NCBI RefSeq assembly: GCF_008086175.1
Contig: NZ_VSKM01000008.1
Coordinates: 1-64,000 of the forward strand
Direction: 5' to 3'
DNA: 64,000 bases
Source of the DNA: Bizionia saleffrena
Lineage (GTDB): Bacteria > Bacteroidota > Bacteroidia > Flavobacteriales > Flavobacteriaceae
The translations under genes and the position numbers were made by a program. This document shows, in pieces, positions 18,703-27,653 of this stretch (position 1 is the first letter of the stretch; each line of letters opens with the position of its first letter). The notes under the pieces are model-generated. The model was not told the DNA's origin, did not search any database, and worked only from the letters and a program-made list of their open reading frames with translations.

Positions 18703-19578
18703 CTATTCTAAATAGCCAAATTTACCGCTATTAAAATCGTGTATCGCTTGTGCTAATTCTTCTTTAGTATTCATTACAAACGGGCCTTGTGCGGCAATCG
18801 GTTCGTTAATTGGGGCTCCGCTTAAAACTAAAACCACTGCCGCTTCAGTGGCCTCTACCGTAAATGTTTCGCCTTTATTCTCAAACAATACAAAGTGGTC
18901 GGTAGAAACATTCTCTTTGCCATTCACTTTTACCTCACCTTCTATTACGACTAAAGCCGTGTTGTAATGCGCCGGAAAAGAAAAATCGGCGTGTGCCTCT
19001 TTTTTTAGTTTTACATTTAATAGATGCAGTGGCGTAAACGTTGAAGCGGCACCTTTAACCTCTTTATAAACACCAGCGATAACCTCAACCACACCTTGCT
19101 GATCTGGTAATTGGTATTTTTTAATACTGGAAGGATCTAGTCCTTGATATTTAGGCGTAGACATTTTATCTTTTTGAGGCAAATTCACCCATAATTGCAC
19201 CATCTGAAAATCACCTCCCGCAGCACTAAACTCCTTTTCGTGATATTCTTTGTGTAAAACCCCCGAAGCGGCCGTCATCCATTGCACTCCGCCTTCTCCA
19301 ATAACGCCGCTATTTCCAGCACTGTCATGATGAGCGATTTTTCCTTTATAAGCAATGGTTACCGTTTCGAAACCACGATGTGGATGCACACCGACTCCAC
19401 GCGGCTCGTTTGTTGGCGGAAAATAAAATTTAGAATTATAATCCATAAAAATAAAAGGATCCATTCGTTTCATATCTAACCGAAATCCGCTCGGTATAAA
19501 ATTATGCACCCGAAATCCGTCACCAACAAAATGCGGTGCCCTTGGGCGCGCCACCAACTCTATAGACTTTGTACTCAT
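18703..19578 (-). CDS. Pirin family protein (YhhW/quercetinase-like bicupin)
   Basis: A 291-residue bicupin of the pirin family. The N-terminal cupin carries the metal-site pattern GVGVHPHRGFETVTIAYKG (about residues 60-78), then HHDSAGN and the second half HKEYHEKEFS. PKYQGLDPSS and the C-terminal pirin domain (about 175-285) follow. E. coli YhhW oxidises quercetin in vitro; the physiological substrate here is unknown. The gene is 17 nt downstream of a small acetyltransferase gene, so the two form an operon. Confidence 0.9.
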   Translation of the reverse strand: MSTKSIELVARPRAPHFVGDGFRVHNFIPSGFRLDMKRMDPFIFMDYNSKFYFPPTNEPRGVGVHPHRGFETVTIAYKGKIAHHDSAGNSGVIGEGGVQWMTAASGVLHKEYHEKEFSAAGGDFQMVQLWVNLPQKDKMSTPKYQGLDPSSIKKYQLPDQQGVVEVIAGVYKEVKGAASTFTPLHLLNVKLKKEAHADFSFPAHYNTALVVIEGEVKVNGKENVSTDHFVLFENKGETFTVEATEAAVVLVLSGAPINEPIAAQGPFVMNTKEELAQAIHDFNSGKFGYLE

Positions 19579-19595
19579 TTTACGTCTCTCGTTTT

Positions 19596-19886
19596 TTATT
19601 TTTTATTGTGAACAACTGAAATATCCTGATATTCTGGATGCTTATCGATATACGACAAAATAAACGAACATTCTGGTTTCACTTGTAAATTATTCTCTTT
19701 CGCGTAGTCTAAAATCCCTTTTGCTATAAAGCTCCCCACGCCTTGACCAGACATTTCTGTCGGCACTTCGGTATGTGTATAAGTAATACCATTTTCAAAA
19801 CGCTCGTAAGCTGCAAAGGCGATACTATCGTTTAAATGGACTTCAAATTGATGTTTGCTTTCGTTATGTATAAGCGTGTGTGACAT
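19596..19886 (-). CDS. Small GNAT-like N-acetyltransferase (YjdJ type)
   Basis: A 96-residue single-domain protein of the short Yjdj/GTT1-type acetyltransferase group. The acetyl-CoA loop is EMSGQGVGSFIAKGILDYAKE (about 43-63), with the group-typical ending VKPECSFILSYIDKHPEYQ, where the Cys lies in the putative active region. It lacks the N-terminal half of full GNAT enzymes, which is normal for this group. The substrate is unknown. It is the first gene of the pair with the pirin gene. Confidence 0.88.
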   Translation of the reverse strand: MSHTLIHNESKHQFEVHLNDSIAFAAYERFENGITYTHTEVPTEMSGQGVGSFIAKGILDYAKENNLQVKPECSFILSYIDKHPEYQDISVVHNKK

Positions 19887-19985
19887 AGTATGATTTATTT
19901 ACTTCAAAAATAAAGCATACTGAGGACTTTTAAAACGGAATGTGATAGGAATAATTTATTGCATAATATTAAGCACTCTTAATAA

Positions 19986-20013
19986 AAAACCCTCTTATAG
20001 CTAAAAGGGTTTT
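19986..20013 (-). terminator. asnB terminator
   Basis: AAAACCCT and AGGGTTTT arms surround a 12-nt loop, 32 nt after the asnB stop. The T-rich end on the minus strand suits asnB. Confidence 0.75.
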
Positions 20014-20044
20014 CACTTCATTCTATCATATATCTTTTATTATA

Positions 20045-21712
20045 TTATGAATACGCCGCGTCGTGCACATTTGCAATTGCTCTACCTGAAGGTTCGTTCA
20101 TATTTTTAAACGCTTCGTCCCATTCTAGGGCTATTTTTGTACTACATGCTACGCTTGGCTCTTGCGGCACACTTAGGGCCGCCGCATCACTTGGAAAATG
20201 CGCTTCGAAAATGGAGCGGTAATAAAACTCTTCTTTGTTTTGCGGTGTTTGTAATGGGAAACGGTATTTGGCATTCGCCATTTGCTCATCGCTAACTGCT
20301 ATATTAACAACTTCTTTAAGTGTATCAATCCAACTATAACCAACGCCATCGCTAAATTGCTCTTTTTGTCTCCACGCGACACTTGCTGGCAACATATCTT
20401 CAAAGGCCTTACGAATTACCCATTTCTCCATACGTTCACCATTAATCATTTTATCTTGTGGGTTAATACGCATCGCTACATCTATAAATTCTTTATCTAA
20501 AAAAGGTACGCGCCCCTCTACTCCCCAAGCCGCTAAACTTTTGTTTGCTCGCAGGCAATCGTACATATGTAATTTATCTAATTTACGCACTGTTTCTTCG
20601 TGAAATTCTCTAGCGTTCGGTGCCTTATGAAAATATAAATAACCTCCAAAAATTTCATCTGCTCCCTCGCCAGACAGCACCATTTTTATTCCCATCGATT
20701 TAATAACTCGTGCCATTAAATACATAGGTGTACTAGAACGAATTGTAGTAATATCGTAGGTTTCGATGTTATAAATCACATCTTTTATCGCATCTAATCC
20801 TTCTTGGATTGTAAATTTTATTTCGTGGTGTACTGTCCCAATATGATCGGCTACTTTTCGTGCGGCGGCTAAATCTGGTGAGCCTTCTAATCCCACTGAA
20901 AAACTGTGTAATTGTGGATACCAAGCATCTCTAGTATCGTCACTTTCCACCCGCTTTTGCGCATATTTTTTAGCAATTGCCGAAATCACAGATGAATCTA
21001 ATCCGCCCGATAATAGAACACCGTAAGGCACATCACTCATTAATTGTCTTTTTACGGCGGCTTCTAAGGCTTCTTTTATTTCAGCAATACTGGTTTCGTT
21101 TTCTTTTACTGCATCATAGTCACTCCAATCTCTGTTGTACCATTTTACAAACTTCCCATCGGTACTCGACATATAATGTCCTGGTGGGAATAATTCAATT
21201 TTTGTACACACACCTTCTAAAGCTTTCAGTTCGGAAGCGACATAAAAAGTTCCGTTTTGATCCCAGCCAATATATAGCGGAATAATTCCCATATGGTCGC
21301 GAGCAATAAAATACGTGTCGTTGGTTACATCGTAAATAGCGAAACCAAAAATACCATTCATTTCATCAATAAAATCAACGCCTTTTTCTTGGTACAATGC
21401 TAAAATGACTTCGCAATCACTTTGAGTTTTAAACTGGTATTTACCCTCAAATTGCTTACGTAATTCTCTATGGTTATATATTTCGCCATTTGCCGCTAAA
21501 ACAAGAGTACTATCAAGACTTAACAACGGTTGTTTCCCTGAGGCTGGATCGACGATAGCCAAACGCTCGTGCGCTAAAATAGCTTTATCGTTACTATAAA
21601 TACCACTCCAATCTGGTCCGCGATGTCTAATTGTTTTTGACATCTCTAACACCCGAGGTCTCAACTCTTCACTGTTCTCTTTTAAATCGAAAGCACATAC
21701 AATTCCACACAT
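20045..21712 (-). CDS. asnB: Asparagine synthase B (glutamine-hydrolysing)
   Basis: It makes asparagine from aspartate, glutamine and ATP. 555 residues is typical of the E. coli AsnB-like form. Cys2 (MCGIVCAFD) is the glutaminase nucleophile. The glutaminase half includes RHRGPDWSG and LAANGEIYNHRELR. The synthetase half (from about 205) has the PP-loop LLSGGLDSSVISAIA and VLSGEGADEIFGGYLYFHKAP, with WGVEGRVPFLDKEF near 400. A near-consensus -7 element (CATATTTG) lies upstream around 21755. It is a single-gene unit. Confidence 0.97.
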   Translation of the reverse strand: MCGIVCAFDLKENSEELRPRVLEMSKTIRHRGPDWSGIYSNDKAILAHERLAIVDPASGKQPLLSLDSTLVLAANGEIYNHRELRKQFEGKYQFKTQSDCEVILALYQEKGVDFIDEMNGIFGFAIYDVTNDTYFIARDHMGIIPLYIGWDQNGTFYVASELKALEGVCTKIELFPPGHYMSSTDGKFVKWYNRDWSDYDAVKENETSIAEIKEALEAAVKRQLMSDVPYGVLLSGGLDSSVISAIAKKYAQKRVESDDTRDAWYPQLHSFSVGLEGSPDLAAARKVADHIGTVHHEIKFTIQEGLDAIKDVIYNIETYDITTIRSSTPMYLMARVIKSMGIKMVLSGEGADEIFGGYLYFHKAPNAREFHEETVRKLDKLHMYDCLRANKSLAAWGVEGRVPFLDKEFIDVAMRINPQDKMINGERMEKWVIRKAFEDMLPASVAWRQKEQFSDGVGYSWIDTLKEVVNIAVSDEQMANAKYRFPLQTPQNKEEFYYRSIFEAHFPSDAAALSVPQEPSVACSTKIALEWDEAFKNMNEPSGRAIANVHDAAYS

Positions 21713-21949
21713 AATATATCGTATTAAATTTCTTATTCTGTTTTATTTATTAAGCAAATATGGTATATCTGTTTCATATTAAAAACACAAAATACTAAAA
21801 CAGTTATAAATTGTAATATAATTATTAATAATAATATGAAAATGAAACAAAACACATTACTTTTATAGTATTTTACTTAATAAGTGTAAAGTTTAACAAT
21901 TTAACTCGACCTTTATAGCATAACACTTATAAATTAACACCGTAGAATT

Positions 21950-22495
21950 ATGAAAAAAACAACTTTTATCGCCACTTGCGCTTTAGCGTTTACCACTTTA
22001 CTTAGCGTTAATGTTACCGCTCAAGATTTTCCAGAATTAGACAAAAGTCCAATGGACGTAGCCGCGTTTCCAACAAGTTATAAGGACGCCAACAAATTAG
22101 TAAAAATCACTTACAGTCGTCCGCAATTAAAAGACCGTGAAGTCTCTAAATTAGCACCAATGGACAAAGTATGGCGAGTTGGCGCTAACGAAGCAGCAGA
22201 AATTTCATTTTACAAAGAGATAAAATTAGGAAAAACAACTATTAAACCAGGCACCTACACGTTTTACTTAATTCCAGGAGAAAAAGAATGGACAGCCATT
22301 ATAAATGCAGATGTTAATGTTTGGGGAAGCTACTTTTATAACGAAGCTAACGATGTTGCGCGTTTAACTGTTCCTGTAAAAAAAGGTGACGCTGTTGTAG
22401 AAGCATTTTCTATTGTTTTCGACGAGAACAAAGAAAACGTGAATATGCATATTGGATGGGGAAACACAAGACTTGTTGTTCCTTTTACCAAATAG
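21950..22495 (+). CDS. DUF2911 family exported protein
   Basis: 181 residues with a signal peptide (TFIATCALAFTTLLSVNVTA, then QDFPEL). The DUF2911 domain covers most of the mature part: SPMDVAAFPTSY, KITYSRPQLKDREV, DKVWRVGANEAAEISFYKE, KPGTYTFYLIPGEKEWT and the C-terminal IGWGNTRLVVPF. The family is common in Bacteroidota; its function is unknown. It faces queE tail to tail, with one hairpin between them. Confidence 0.88.
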   Translation: MKKTTFIATCALAFTTLLSVNVTAQDFPELDKSPMDVAAFPTSYKDANKLVKITYSRPQLKDREVSKLAPMDKVWRVGANEAAEISFYKEIKLGKTTIKPGTYTFYLIPGEKEWTAIINADVNVWGSYFYNEANDVARLTVPVKKGDAVVEAFSIVFDENKENVNMHIGWGNTRLVVPFTK

Positions 22496-22526
22496 ATTAC
22501 AAAGTAGTTGCGCTTATTAAGCGCAT

Positions 22527-22557
22527 AAAAAAACCTTCAGAAATGAAGGTTTTTTTT
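22527..22557. terminator. Shared bidirectional terminator between the DUF2911 gene and queE
   Basis: AAAACCTTCA and TGAAGGTTTT arms surround a GAAA loop, with A-runs and T-runs on both sides. It serves the plus-strand gene ending at 22495 and queE ending at 22564. A second small hairpin, GCGCTTATTAAGCGC, lies just before it. Confidence 0.9.
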
Positions 22558-22563
22558 GTTCTA

Positions 22564-23193
22564 TTAGGGTATATTTAAATACTTGTGTGTTTGTAGTGAG
22601 ACTTTCCACTTTGGATATTTCATCACATAGTTCACTATTTCTGGAATCATTTTATCACTTTTACTCCATTCTGGTTGCATATATAAAATACAATCCTTTC
22701 CTACTTTTGCTGCCTGCTCTTCGGCAAACTTAAAATCGTCTTTATTATAAATAATGGTTTTCAACTCGTTAGCAACATCGTAAACACCTTGCGTTGGTAA
22801 CTTCATTTTTTTAGGTGATAAACACACCCAATCCCATTCTCCTGTTAATTGGTAAGCACCAGACGTCTCAATATGCACTTGCATTCCTTGCGCTTTTAAC
22901 TGTGTTGTAAGCGCTGTCATATCCCACATTAAGGGTTCACCACCCGTAACTACAATGGTGTCGCTATACTTTTTAGCGTTTGCAACAATATCTTTTGTTG
23001 CTGTTGGTGGATGCAATTCTGCATTCCAACTTTCTTTAACGTCACACCAATGGCAACCCACATCACAACCGCCTAATCGTATAAAGTACGCTGCTGTTCC
23101 TTTGTGAAATCCTTCACCTTGAATCGTGTAAAACTCCTCCATTAATGGGAGCATTTCACCTTTGTTTACTAAATCTTTTACCGCTTCCGTCAT
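22564..23193 (-). CDS. queE: 7-carboxy-7-deazaguanine synthase
   Basis: A radical SAM enzyme of queuosine and 7-deazaguanine synthesis, converting 6-carboxytetrahydropterin to 7-carboxy-7-deazaguanine. It is 209 residues from the ATG at 23193. An in-frame TTG at 23202 overlaps the -7 element and is rejected. It has EEFYTIQGEGFHKGTAAYFI, the cluster motif CDVGCHWC (Cys x3 Cys x2 Cys), VVTGGEPLMWD (GGE motif) and HIETSGAYQ. The -7 element leaves almost no 5' leader. The upstream pathway enzyme GTP cyclohydrolase I is encoded near the window start. Confidence 0.95.
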   Translation of the reverse strand: MTEAVKDLVNKGEMLPLMEEFYTIQGEGFHKGTAAYFIRLGGCDVGCHWCDVKESWNAELHPPTATKDIVANAKKYSDTIVVTGGEPLMWDMTALTTQLKAQGMQVHIETSGAYQLTGEWDWVCLSPKKMKLPTQGVYDVANELKTIIYNKDDFKFAEEQAAKVGKDCILYMQPEWSKSDKMIPEIVNYVMKYPKWKVSLQTHKYLNIP

Positions 23194-23199
23194 AGCGGC

Positions 23200-23207
23200 C
23201 AAAGATA
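23200..23207 (-). promoter_or_regulatory. queE -7 element, nearly leaderless
   Basis: TATCTTTG on the minus strand lies 6 nt before the ATG at 23193. Transcription would begin at or within a few bases of the start codon. Confidence 0.5.
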
Positions 23208-23298
23208 GTATATTTAGATCTTTTTGCTGTTAATATTTTCTTGTTTTCCAAATCGTTTCATCTAAGATTACTATTTTTACACAAACAAATTAAATAGT

Positions 23299-24810
23299 AT
23301 GAGTAAACGCGACGAATTCTTTAATCATATTACCGAAGGAAACAAAACTCAAGGCGATTTTATAACTTTAGGATCGGCTATGCTAGACGGTGAAACGGTA
23401 ACTAACGCTTATGTTAAGATTCCTTTAAAAACAATGAATCGTCATGGCTTAATTGCTGGAGCTACCGGAACCGGAAAAACAAAAACGCTACAGGTTTTAG
23501 CTGAAAATTTAAGCGACAAAGGAATTCCTGTCCTTTTAATGGATATTAAAGGTGACCTAAGCGGATTAGCAAAACCAAGTCCCGGACACGAAAAAATTGA
23601 TGAACGCCACGAAAAAATTGGTATTCCGTTTGATGCTAAAGGATTTCCTATTGAATTGATGACGCTTTCGGAACAAAACGGGGTAAGACTTCGCGCTACT
23701 ATTAGTGAATTTGGTCCTGTTTTACTCTCTCGTATTTTGGAATTAACAGACACCCAATCGGGCATTGTATCGGTAATTTTTAAATATTGCGACGATAACA
23801 AACTCCCTTTATTAGATTTAAAAGATTTTAAAAAAATTCTTCACTACTGTACTCAAGATGGTAAAGCTGAATTTCAAGAAGAATACGGTCGTATTTCTAC
23901 TGCTTCAACCGGTGCTATTTTAAGAAAACTAATCGAAATAGAACAGCAAGGTGGCGATCTCTTCTTCGGAGAGAAAAGTTTTGAAGTTGAAGATTTAATG
24001 CGAACCACTCGCGATGGTAAAGGCTACATTAACATTATAAGATTAACAGACATTCAAGATAAACCGAAGCTTTTTTCGACATTTATGTTGAGTTTATTAG
24101 CTGAAATCTATGAAACGCTACCCGAACAAGGCGACTCTGAAAAACCAGAATTAGTATTGTTTATAGACGAGGCGCATTTAATTTTTAATGAAGCCTCTAA
24201 AGCACTTCTTAATCAAATAGAAAGTATTGTAAAATTAATTCGCAGTAAAGGCGTGGGTATTTATTTTGTTACGCAAAACCCAACCGACGTTCCTGAAGGT
24301 GTTTTAAGTCAGTTAGGCTTAAAAGTCCAACACGCTTTAAGAGCTTTTACTGCCAAAGATCGAAAAGCTATAAAATTAACGGCCCAGAATTATCCTGATA
24401 CCGATTATTACGACACCGCGGCGATTTTAACGGCCTTAGGAACTGGTGAAGCTCTAGTTTCTGCATTGGATGAAAAAGGCCGACCAACGCCATTGGCGGC
24501 AACGATGATGCGTGCTCCAATGAGTAGAATGGATATTTTAACGGATAAAGAACTACAAGTCGTTATCGACGATTCTAAATTGGCTTTAAAATATAACGAT
24601 ACAATAGACCGCGAAAGTGCTTACGAAATATTAAATAAAAAAATTGAAGCTGCAGAAGCGGTAAAAGCGAAACTCGATAAAGAAGCCGATAGCCAGAAAA
24701 AGACGCGCACCTCATCTCATCGTAGCACCCCACAAAACCCCTTAATAAAAGTATTAACCAGCGCGACTTTTATACGAAGCGTGTTTGGTATTATAAAGAA
24801 AGTATTGTAG
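23299..24810 (+). CDS. HerA/FtsK-like ATPase (DUF853 family)
   Basis: A 503-residue P-loop ATPase of the DUF853 group. Walker A is GATGTGKTKT (about 54-63), followed by LLMDIKGDLSGLAKPSPGH. Walker B is LVLFIDEAHLIF (about 287), and the arginine and sensor region is VTQNPTDVPEGVLSQLG. The C-terminal 50 residues are charged and end in a hydrophobic tail. Relatives are hexameric DNA or nucleic-acid translocases, but the cellular role of this group is not established. No NurA nuclease gene is next to it. A lipoprotein gene starts 29 nt downstream. Confidence 0.9.
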   Translation: MSKRDEFFNHITEGNKTQGDFITLGSAMLDGETVTNAYVKIPLKTMNRHGLIAGATGTGKTKTLQVLAENLSDKGIPVLLMDIKGDLSGLAKPSPGHEKIDERHEKIGIPFDAKGFPIELMTLSEQNGVRLRATISEFGPVLLSRILELTDTQSGIVSVIFKYCDDNKLPLLDLKDFKKILHYCTQDGKAEFQEEYGRISTASTGAILRKLIEIEQQGGDLFFGEKSFEVEDLMRTTRDGKGYINIIRLTDIQDKPKLFSTFMLSLLAEIYETLPEQGDSEKPELVLFIDEAHLIFNEASKALLNQIESIVKLIRSKGVGIYFVTQNPTDVPEGVLSQLGLKVQHALRAFTAKDRKAIKLTAQNYPDTDYYDTAAILTALGTGEALVSALDEKGRPTPLAATMMRAPMSRMDILTDKELQVVIDDSKLALKYNDTIDRESAYEILNKKIEAAEAVKAKLDKEADSQKKTRTSSHRSTPQNPLIKVLTSATFIRSVFGIIKKVL

Positions 24811-24839
24811 TTAACCCCTAAATAATTAAGAATAATATA

Positions 24840-25397
24840 ATGAAGAAACTATTTTTTACCCTTACTATCGCTAGCCTACTTTTTACTTCTTGCGAGAAAG
24901 AAGTTAATCCGTTTTTAATTTCTAGTCAGAATATTGGTTTGTTAACCGATTCTACTCAAATTAACGATTTAAAAACCATTTTCGCTGCCGACTCCATAGC
25001 TAATTTCACATCTACAGATGCCTATTTAAAAAACGGAAACGATATAGAAGTTTTCGAGAAAGGCGGAAAAAAATTGCTAGAGCTATCACCTAATCATTTG
25101 ATAGATTCAACGGCTACTATTGAAACTATAAAAATTATCGATCCGCGTTACAAAACGGAAAAAGGCATTAGTACCGAAAGTACTTTTGGAGATATTAAAG
25201 CAAACTATAAAATTTCTAGTATTCAAAACACCATTAGTAATGTAGTAATTTTTGTAAACGAAAATAACACGTTCTTTACAATCGACAAAAAGGAATTGCC
25301 TTCAGATCTTCAATTTAAAGTATCACAAAAAATTGTAGCTAATAATATTCCTGATACCGCAAAAATTAAATACTTTATGGTAGGTTGGAACGATTAA
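24840..25397 (+). CDS. Lipoprotein of unknown function
   Basis: 185 residues. The signal ends in a lipobox (SLLFTSC, Cys18, then EKEVNPF). The mature part is a soluble mixed alpha/beta protein with IGLLTDSTQINDLKTIFAAD and ISSIQNTISNVVIFVNENN. No family was recognised, though it looks like a conserved Bacteroidota periplasmic protein. It lies 29 nt after the HerA-like ATPase and 63 nt before the YitT gene. Confidence 0.75.
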   Translation: MKKLFFTLTIASLLFTSCEKEVNPFLISSQNIGLLTDSTQINDLKTIFAADSIANFTSTDAYLKNGNDIEVFEKGGKKLLELSPNHLIDSTATIETIKIIDPRYKTEKGISTESTFGDIKANYKISSIQNTISNVVIFVNENNTFFTIDKKELPSDLQFKVSQKIVANNIPDTAKIKYFMVGWND

Positions 25398-25460
25398 TTT
25401 CTGCCACTACGGATTAAAACATTTCATCACTATTCAACCTTATAAGAAGCGACATAATAT

Positions 25461-26432
25461 ATGATTCCATTTATAAAAAAAGTACTCACAAAAATTGCTA
25501 ATAAACGCATAAAAAGTAGCGGTGTTCTTATTGACGACCAGAAAAATGAAGTCGGTTCTATTGTTAGAAATTTAGAAATTGAATTGTCTCACGGTCTTAA
25601 GGAAACACTATATATGGTTATTGGTGTTATTTCTGCAGGGTTTGGTTTAAAAGGCTTTTTATTACCTAATAATTTTATAGATGGTGGTGTTACCGGGATG
25701 TCGCTATTAATACAAAATATGACGGGTATTTCATTGAGTATTTTACTTATTGTCGTAAACATTCCTTTTCTAGCTTTAGCAATGCAAACTATTAGTGTGA
25801 AATTTGCTCTAAAAAGTGTCGTGGCTATTACTTTACTAGCTTTAGTGGTACATTTTGTGGACTATCCAATAGTAACCGAAGACAAACTACTTATTTCTAT
25901 TTTTGGAGGCTTTTTTCTAGGTTTCGGTATTGGTATGGCTATGAGAGGCGGCAGTGTTATTGACGGTACCGAGGTTTTAGCTATTTATTTAAGTCGAAAA
26001 TTATCGTTAACTATTGGGGATGTTTTACTGGTTATAAATATCTTAATTTTCTCGGTAGGTGCTTATATCTTATCGGTAGAAACTGCGCTATATGCAATCC
26101 TAACGTATTTATCTGCCGCAAAAACTATAGATTATGTTATAGATGGTGTTGAAGAATACATTGGTGTTACCATTATTTCAAAACAGCACGAAGACATTCG
26201 TTTAATGCTCACCGAAAAAATGCGCCGGGCGTGTACTATATATGCTGGTAAAGGCGGTTATAAAACGGGTAAAGATGAGTATAATAAACCCATTATATTT
26301 ATCATTATTACACGTTTAGAACTTGCCCGATTTGAAACTGAAATAGACAAAATAGATCAAGATGCCTTTATAATAATGAATGTTGTTAAAGATTTAAAAG
26401 GCGGAATGATTAAAAGAAAACCTTTAAAATAA
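25461..26432 (+). CDS. YitT family membrane protein
   Basis: 323 residues. Five or six membrane helices (about 45-215) carry the family pattern GLKGFLLPNNFIDGGVTGMS and GFGIGMAMRGGSVIDGTEVLA. A C-terminal DUF2179 domain (about 235-315) follows, with GVTIISKQHEDIRLML and GGYKTGKDEYNKPIIFIIIT. The function is unknown; the family is widespread. Its stop overlaps the start of the next gene by one base (TAATG), so the two are translationally coupled. Confidence 0.92.
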   Translation: MIPFIKKVLTKIANKRIKSSGVLIDDQKNEVGSIVRNLEIELSHGLKETLYMVIGVISAGFGLKGFLLPNNFIDGGVTGMSLLIQNMTGISLSILLIVVNIPFLALAMQTISVKFALKSVVAITLLALVVHFVDYPIVTEDKLLISIFGGFFLGFGIGMAMRGGSVIDGTEVLAIYLSRKLSLTIGDVLLVINILIFSVGAYILSVETALYAILTYLSAAKTIDYVIDGVEEYIGVTIISKQHEDIRLMLTEKMRRACTIYAGKGGYKTGKDEYNKPIIFIIITRLELARFETEIDKIDQDAFIIMNVVKDLKGGMIKRKPLK

Positions 26433-26800
26433 TGAGCACTAAAAAATATAAAATACAGAATTCTCCTTTTGTTGTACCCACCACAGATGGCAAATTAATT
26501 GAAGAGCATTTCGGGCAAGCGACCGATGGAAACCAAGACATAAGTATTGCGCATATGGTGGCACCTGCCAATTGGGAAGAGCCTTTTCAAACGCCAGAAT
26601 TCGATGAGTATACTTATATTATAAAAGGTAAAAAACAATTTATTATAGACGACGAGATTATTGTTCTCGAAGCTGGGCAATCTATTAAAATAGAGAAAAA
26701 CACGCGTGTGCAATATTCGAACCCGTTTACTATTGCTTGCGACTATCTGTCGGTTTGCACCCCTGCGTTTTCTATAGACAAAGTACATAGAGAAGACTAA
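26432..26800 (+). CDS. Small cupin-domain protein
   Basis: A 122-residue single cupin: EEPFQTPEFDEYTYIIKGKKQF (strands of motif 1, with Glu in the usual metal-ligand region) and GQSIKIEKNTRVQYSNP (motif 2). Histidines typical of cupin metal sites are scarce, so metal binding is uncertain. It overlaps the YitT stop by one base and is 4 nt before the hydrolase gene, forming a tight three-gene operon. The substrate is unknown. Confidence 0.85.
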   Translation: MSTKKYKIQNSPFVVPTTDGKLIEEHFGQATDGNQDISIAHMVAPANWEEPFQTPEFDEYTYIIKGKKQFIIDDEIIVLEAGQSIKIEKNTRVQYSNPFTIACDYLSVCTPAFSIDKVHRED

Positions 26801-26804
26801 ATAT

Positions 26805-27632
26805 ATGTCTAAAACACTTATTAAAATAATAGGTAACGCGCTAAATGCTGCTAGCTACGCGTCGCAAAACTATGCCACTAGCAAAGCTTGGAGCCTATTT
26901 ATAACGCCCAGAAAAGGGCGTGTTAAAGATACACAACAGCCCTTTTTAAATACTGCGGTACAGCAAACCATAACGCACGATGCTTTAAAGATTGCCACGT
27001 ACCATTGGCAAGGAAGTAAAAAGACTATTTTGCTCGTTCACGGTTGGGAAAGTAATACGCACCGTTGGGAAAAACTAATTACAGAACTTCAGGCGTTAGA
27101 TTACAACATTGTGGCTTTAGACGCTCCAGCACACGGTAAAACGTCTGGCAAACATTTTAATGCTATTTTATATGCAGAGTGTATTCATAAAGTGACCACT
27201 ATTTACCATCCCGAAATTATAATCGGCCATTCGGTAGGTGGTATGGCTTCAGTATTTTATCAATATCAGCATCAAAATAAAGCCGTTGAAAAACTAATTC
27301 TTTTAGGCGCTCCTTCAGAATTTACTGGCGTTTTCGAGCGCTATGTTGCTATGTTAGGTTATAACAAACGTATTGAAAAAGGTTTAAATGATCGCGTATT
27401 TTCAACATTCAATAAAACACCAGATTACTTTTCGTTAGCGCAGTTTGTTAAAGAAATATCTACGGATACACTTTTAATTCACGATAAAAACGATCAAATA
27501 ATTCCGTATAGTGATGCTAAACTCATTATTAAAAATCTAGAAAAAGGCCGTTTAATTACCACTGAAGGATTTGGCCATAGCCTCCGAAAAAAAGAAATTA
27601 ATAGTCATATTATAAAATTTATAACCCATTAA
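26805..27632 (+). CDS. Alpha/beta hydrolase
   Basis: A 275-residue alpha/beta-hydrolase-fold enzyme. ILLVHGWESNTHRWEKL is the oxyanion-hole strand (about 72-88). The nucleophile elbow is IIGHSVGGMAS (Ser near 146). The acid is probably in IHDKNDQIIP and the catalytic His is in TEGFGHSLR. The substrate cannot be told from sequence; a carboxylesterase-like activity is likely. It is the last gene of the YitT-cupin-hydrolase operon, 21 nt before rluF. Confidence 0.9.
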   Translation: MSKTLIKIIGNALNAASYASQNYATSKAWSLFITPRKGRVKDTQQPFLNTAVQQTITHDALKIATYHWQGSKKTILLVHGWESNTHRWEKLITELQALDYNIVALDAPAHGKTSGKHFNAILYAECIHKVTTIYHPEIIIGHSVGGMASVFYQYQHQNKAVEKLILLGAPSEFTGVFERYVAMLGYNKRIEKGLNDRVFSTFNKTPDYFSLAQFVKEISTDTLLIHDKNDQIIPYSDAKLIIKNLEKGRLITTEGFGHSLRKKEINSHIIKFITH

Positions 27633-27641
27633 ACTTTATTG

Positions 27642-27649
27642 TAGCTTTG
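27642..27649 (+). promoter_or_regulatory. rluF -7 element, nearly leaderless
   Basis: TAGCTTTG, a perfect TAnnTTTG, ends 4 nt before the rluF ATG at 27654. A transcript from it would have essentially no leader. Confidence 0.5.
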
Positions 27650-27653
27650 CACT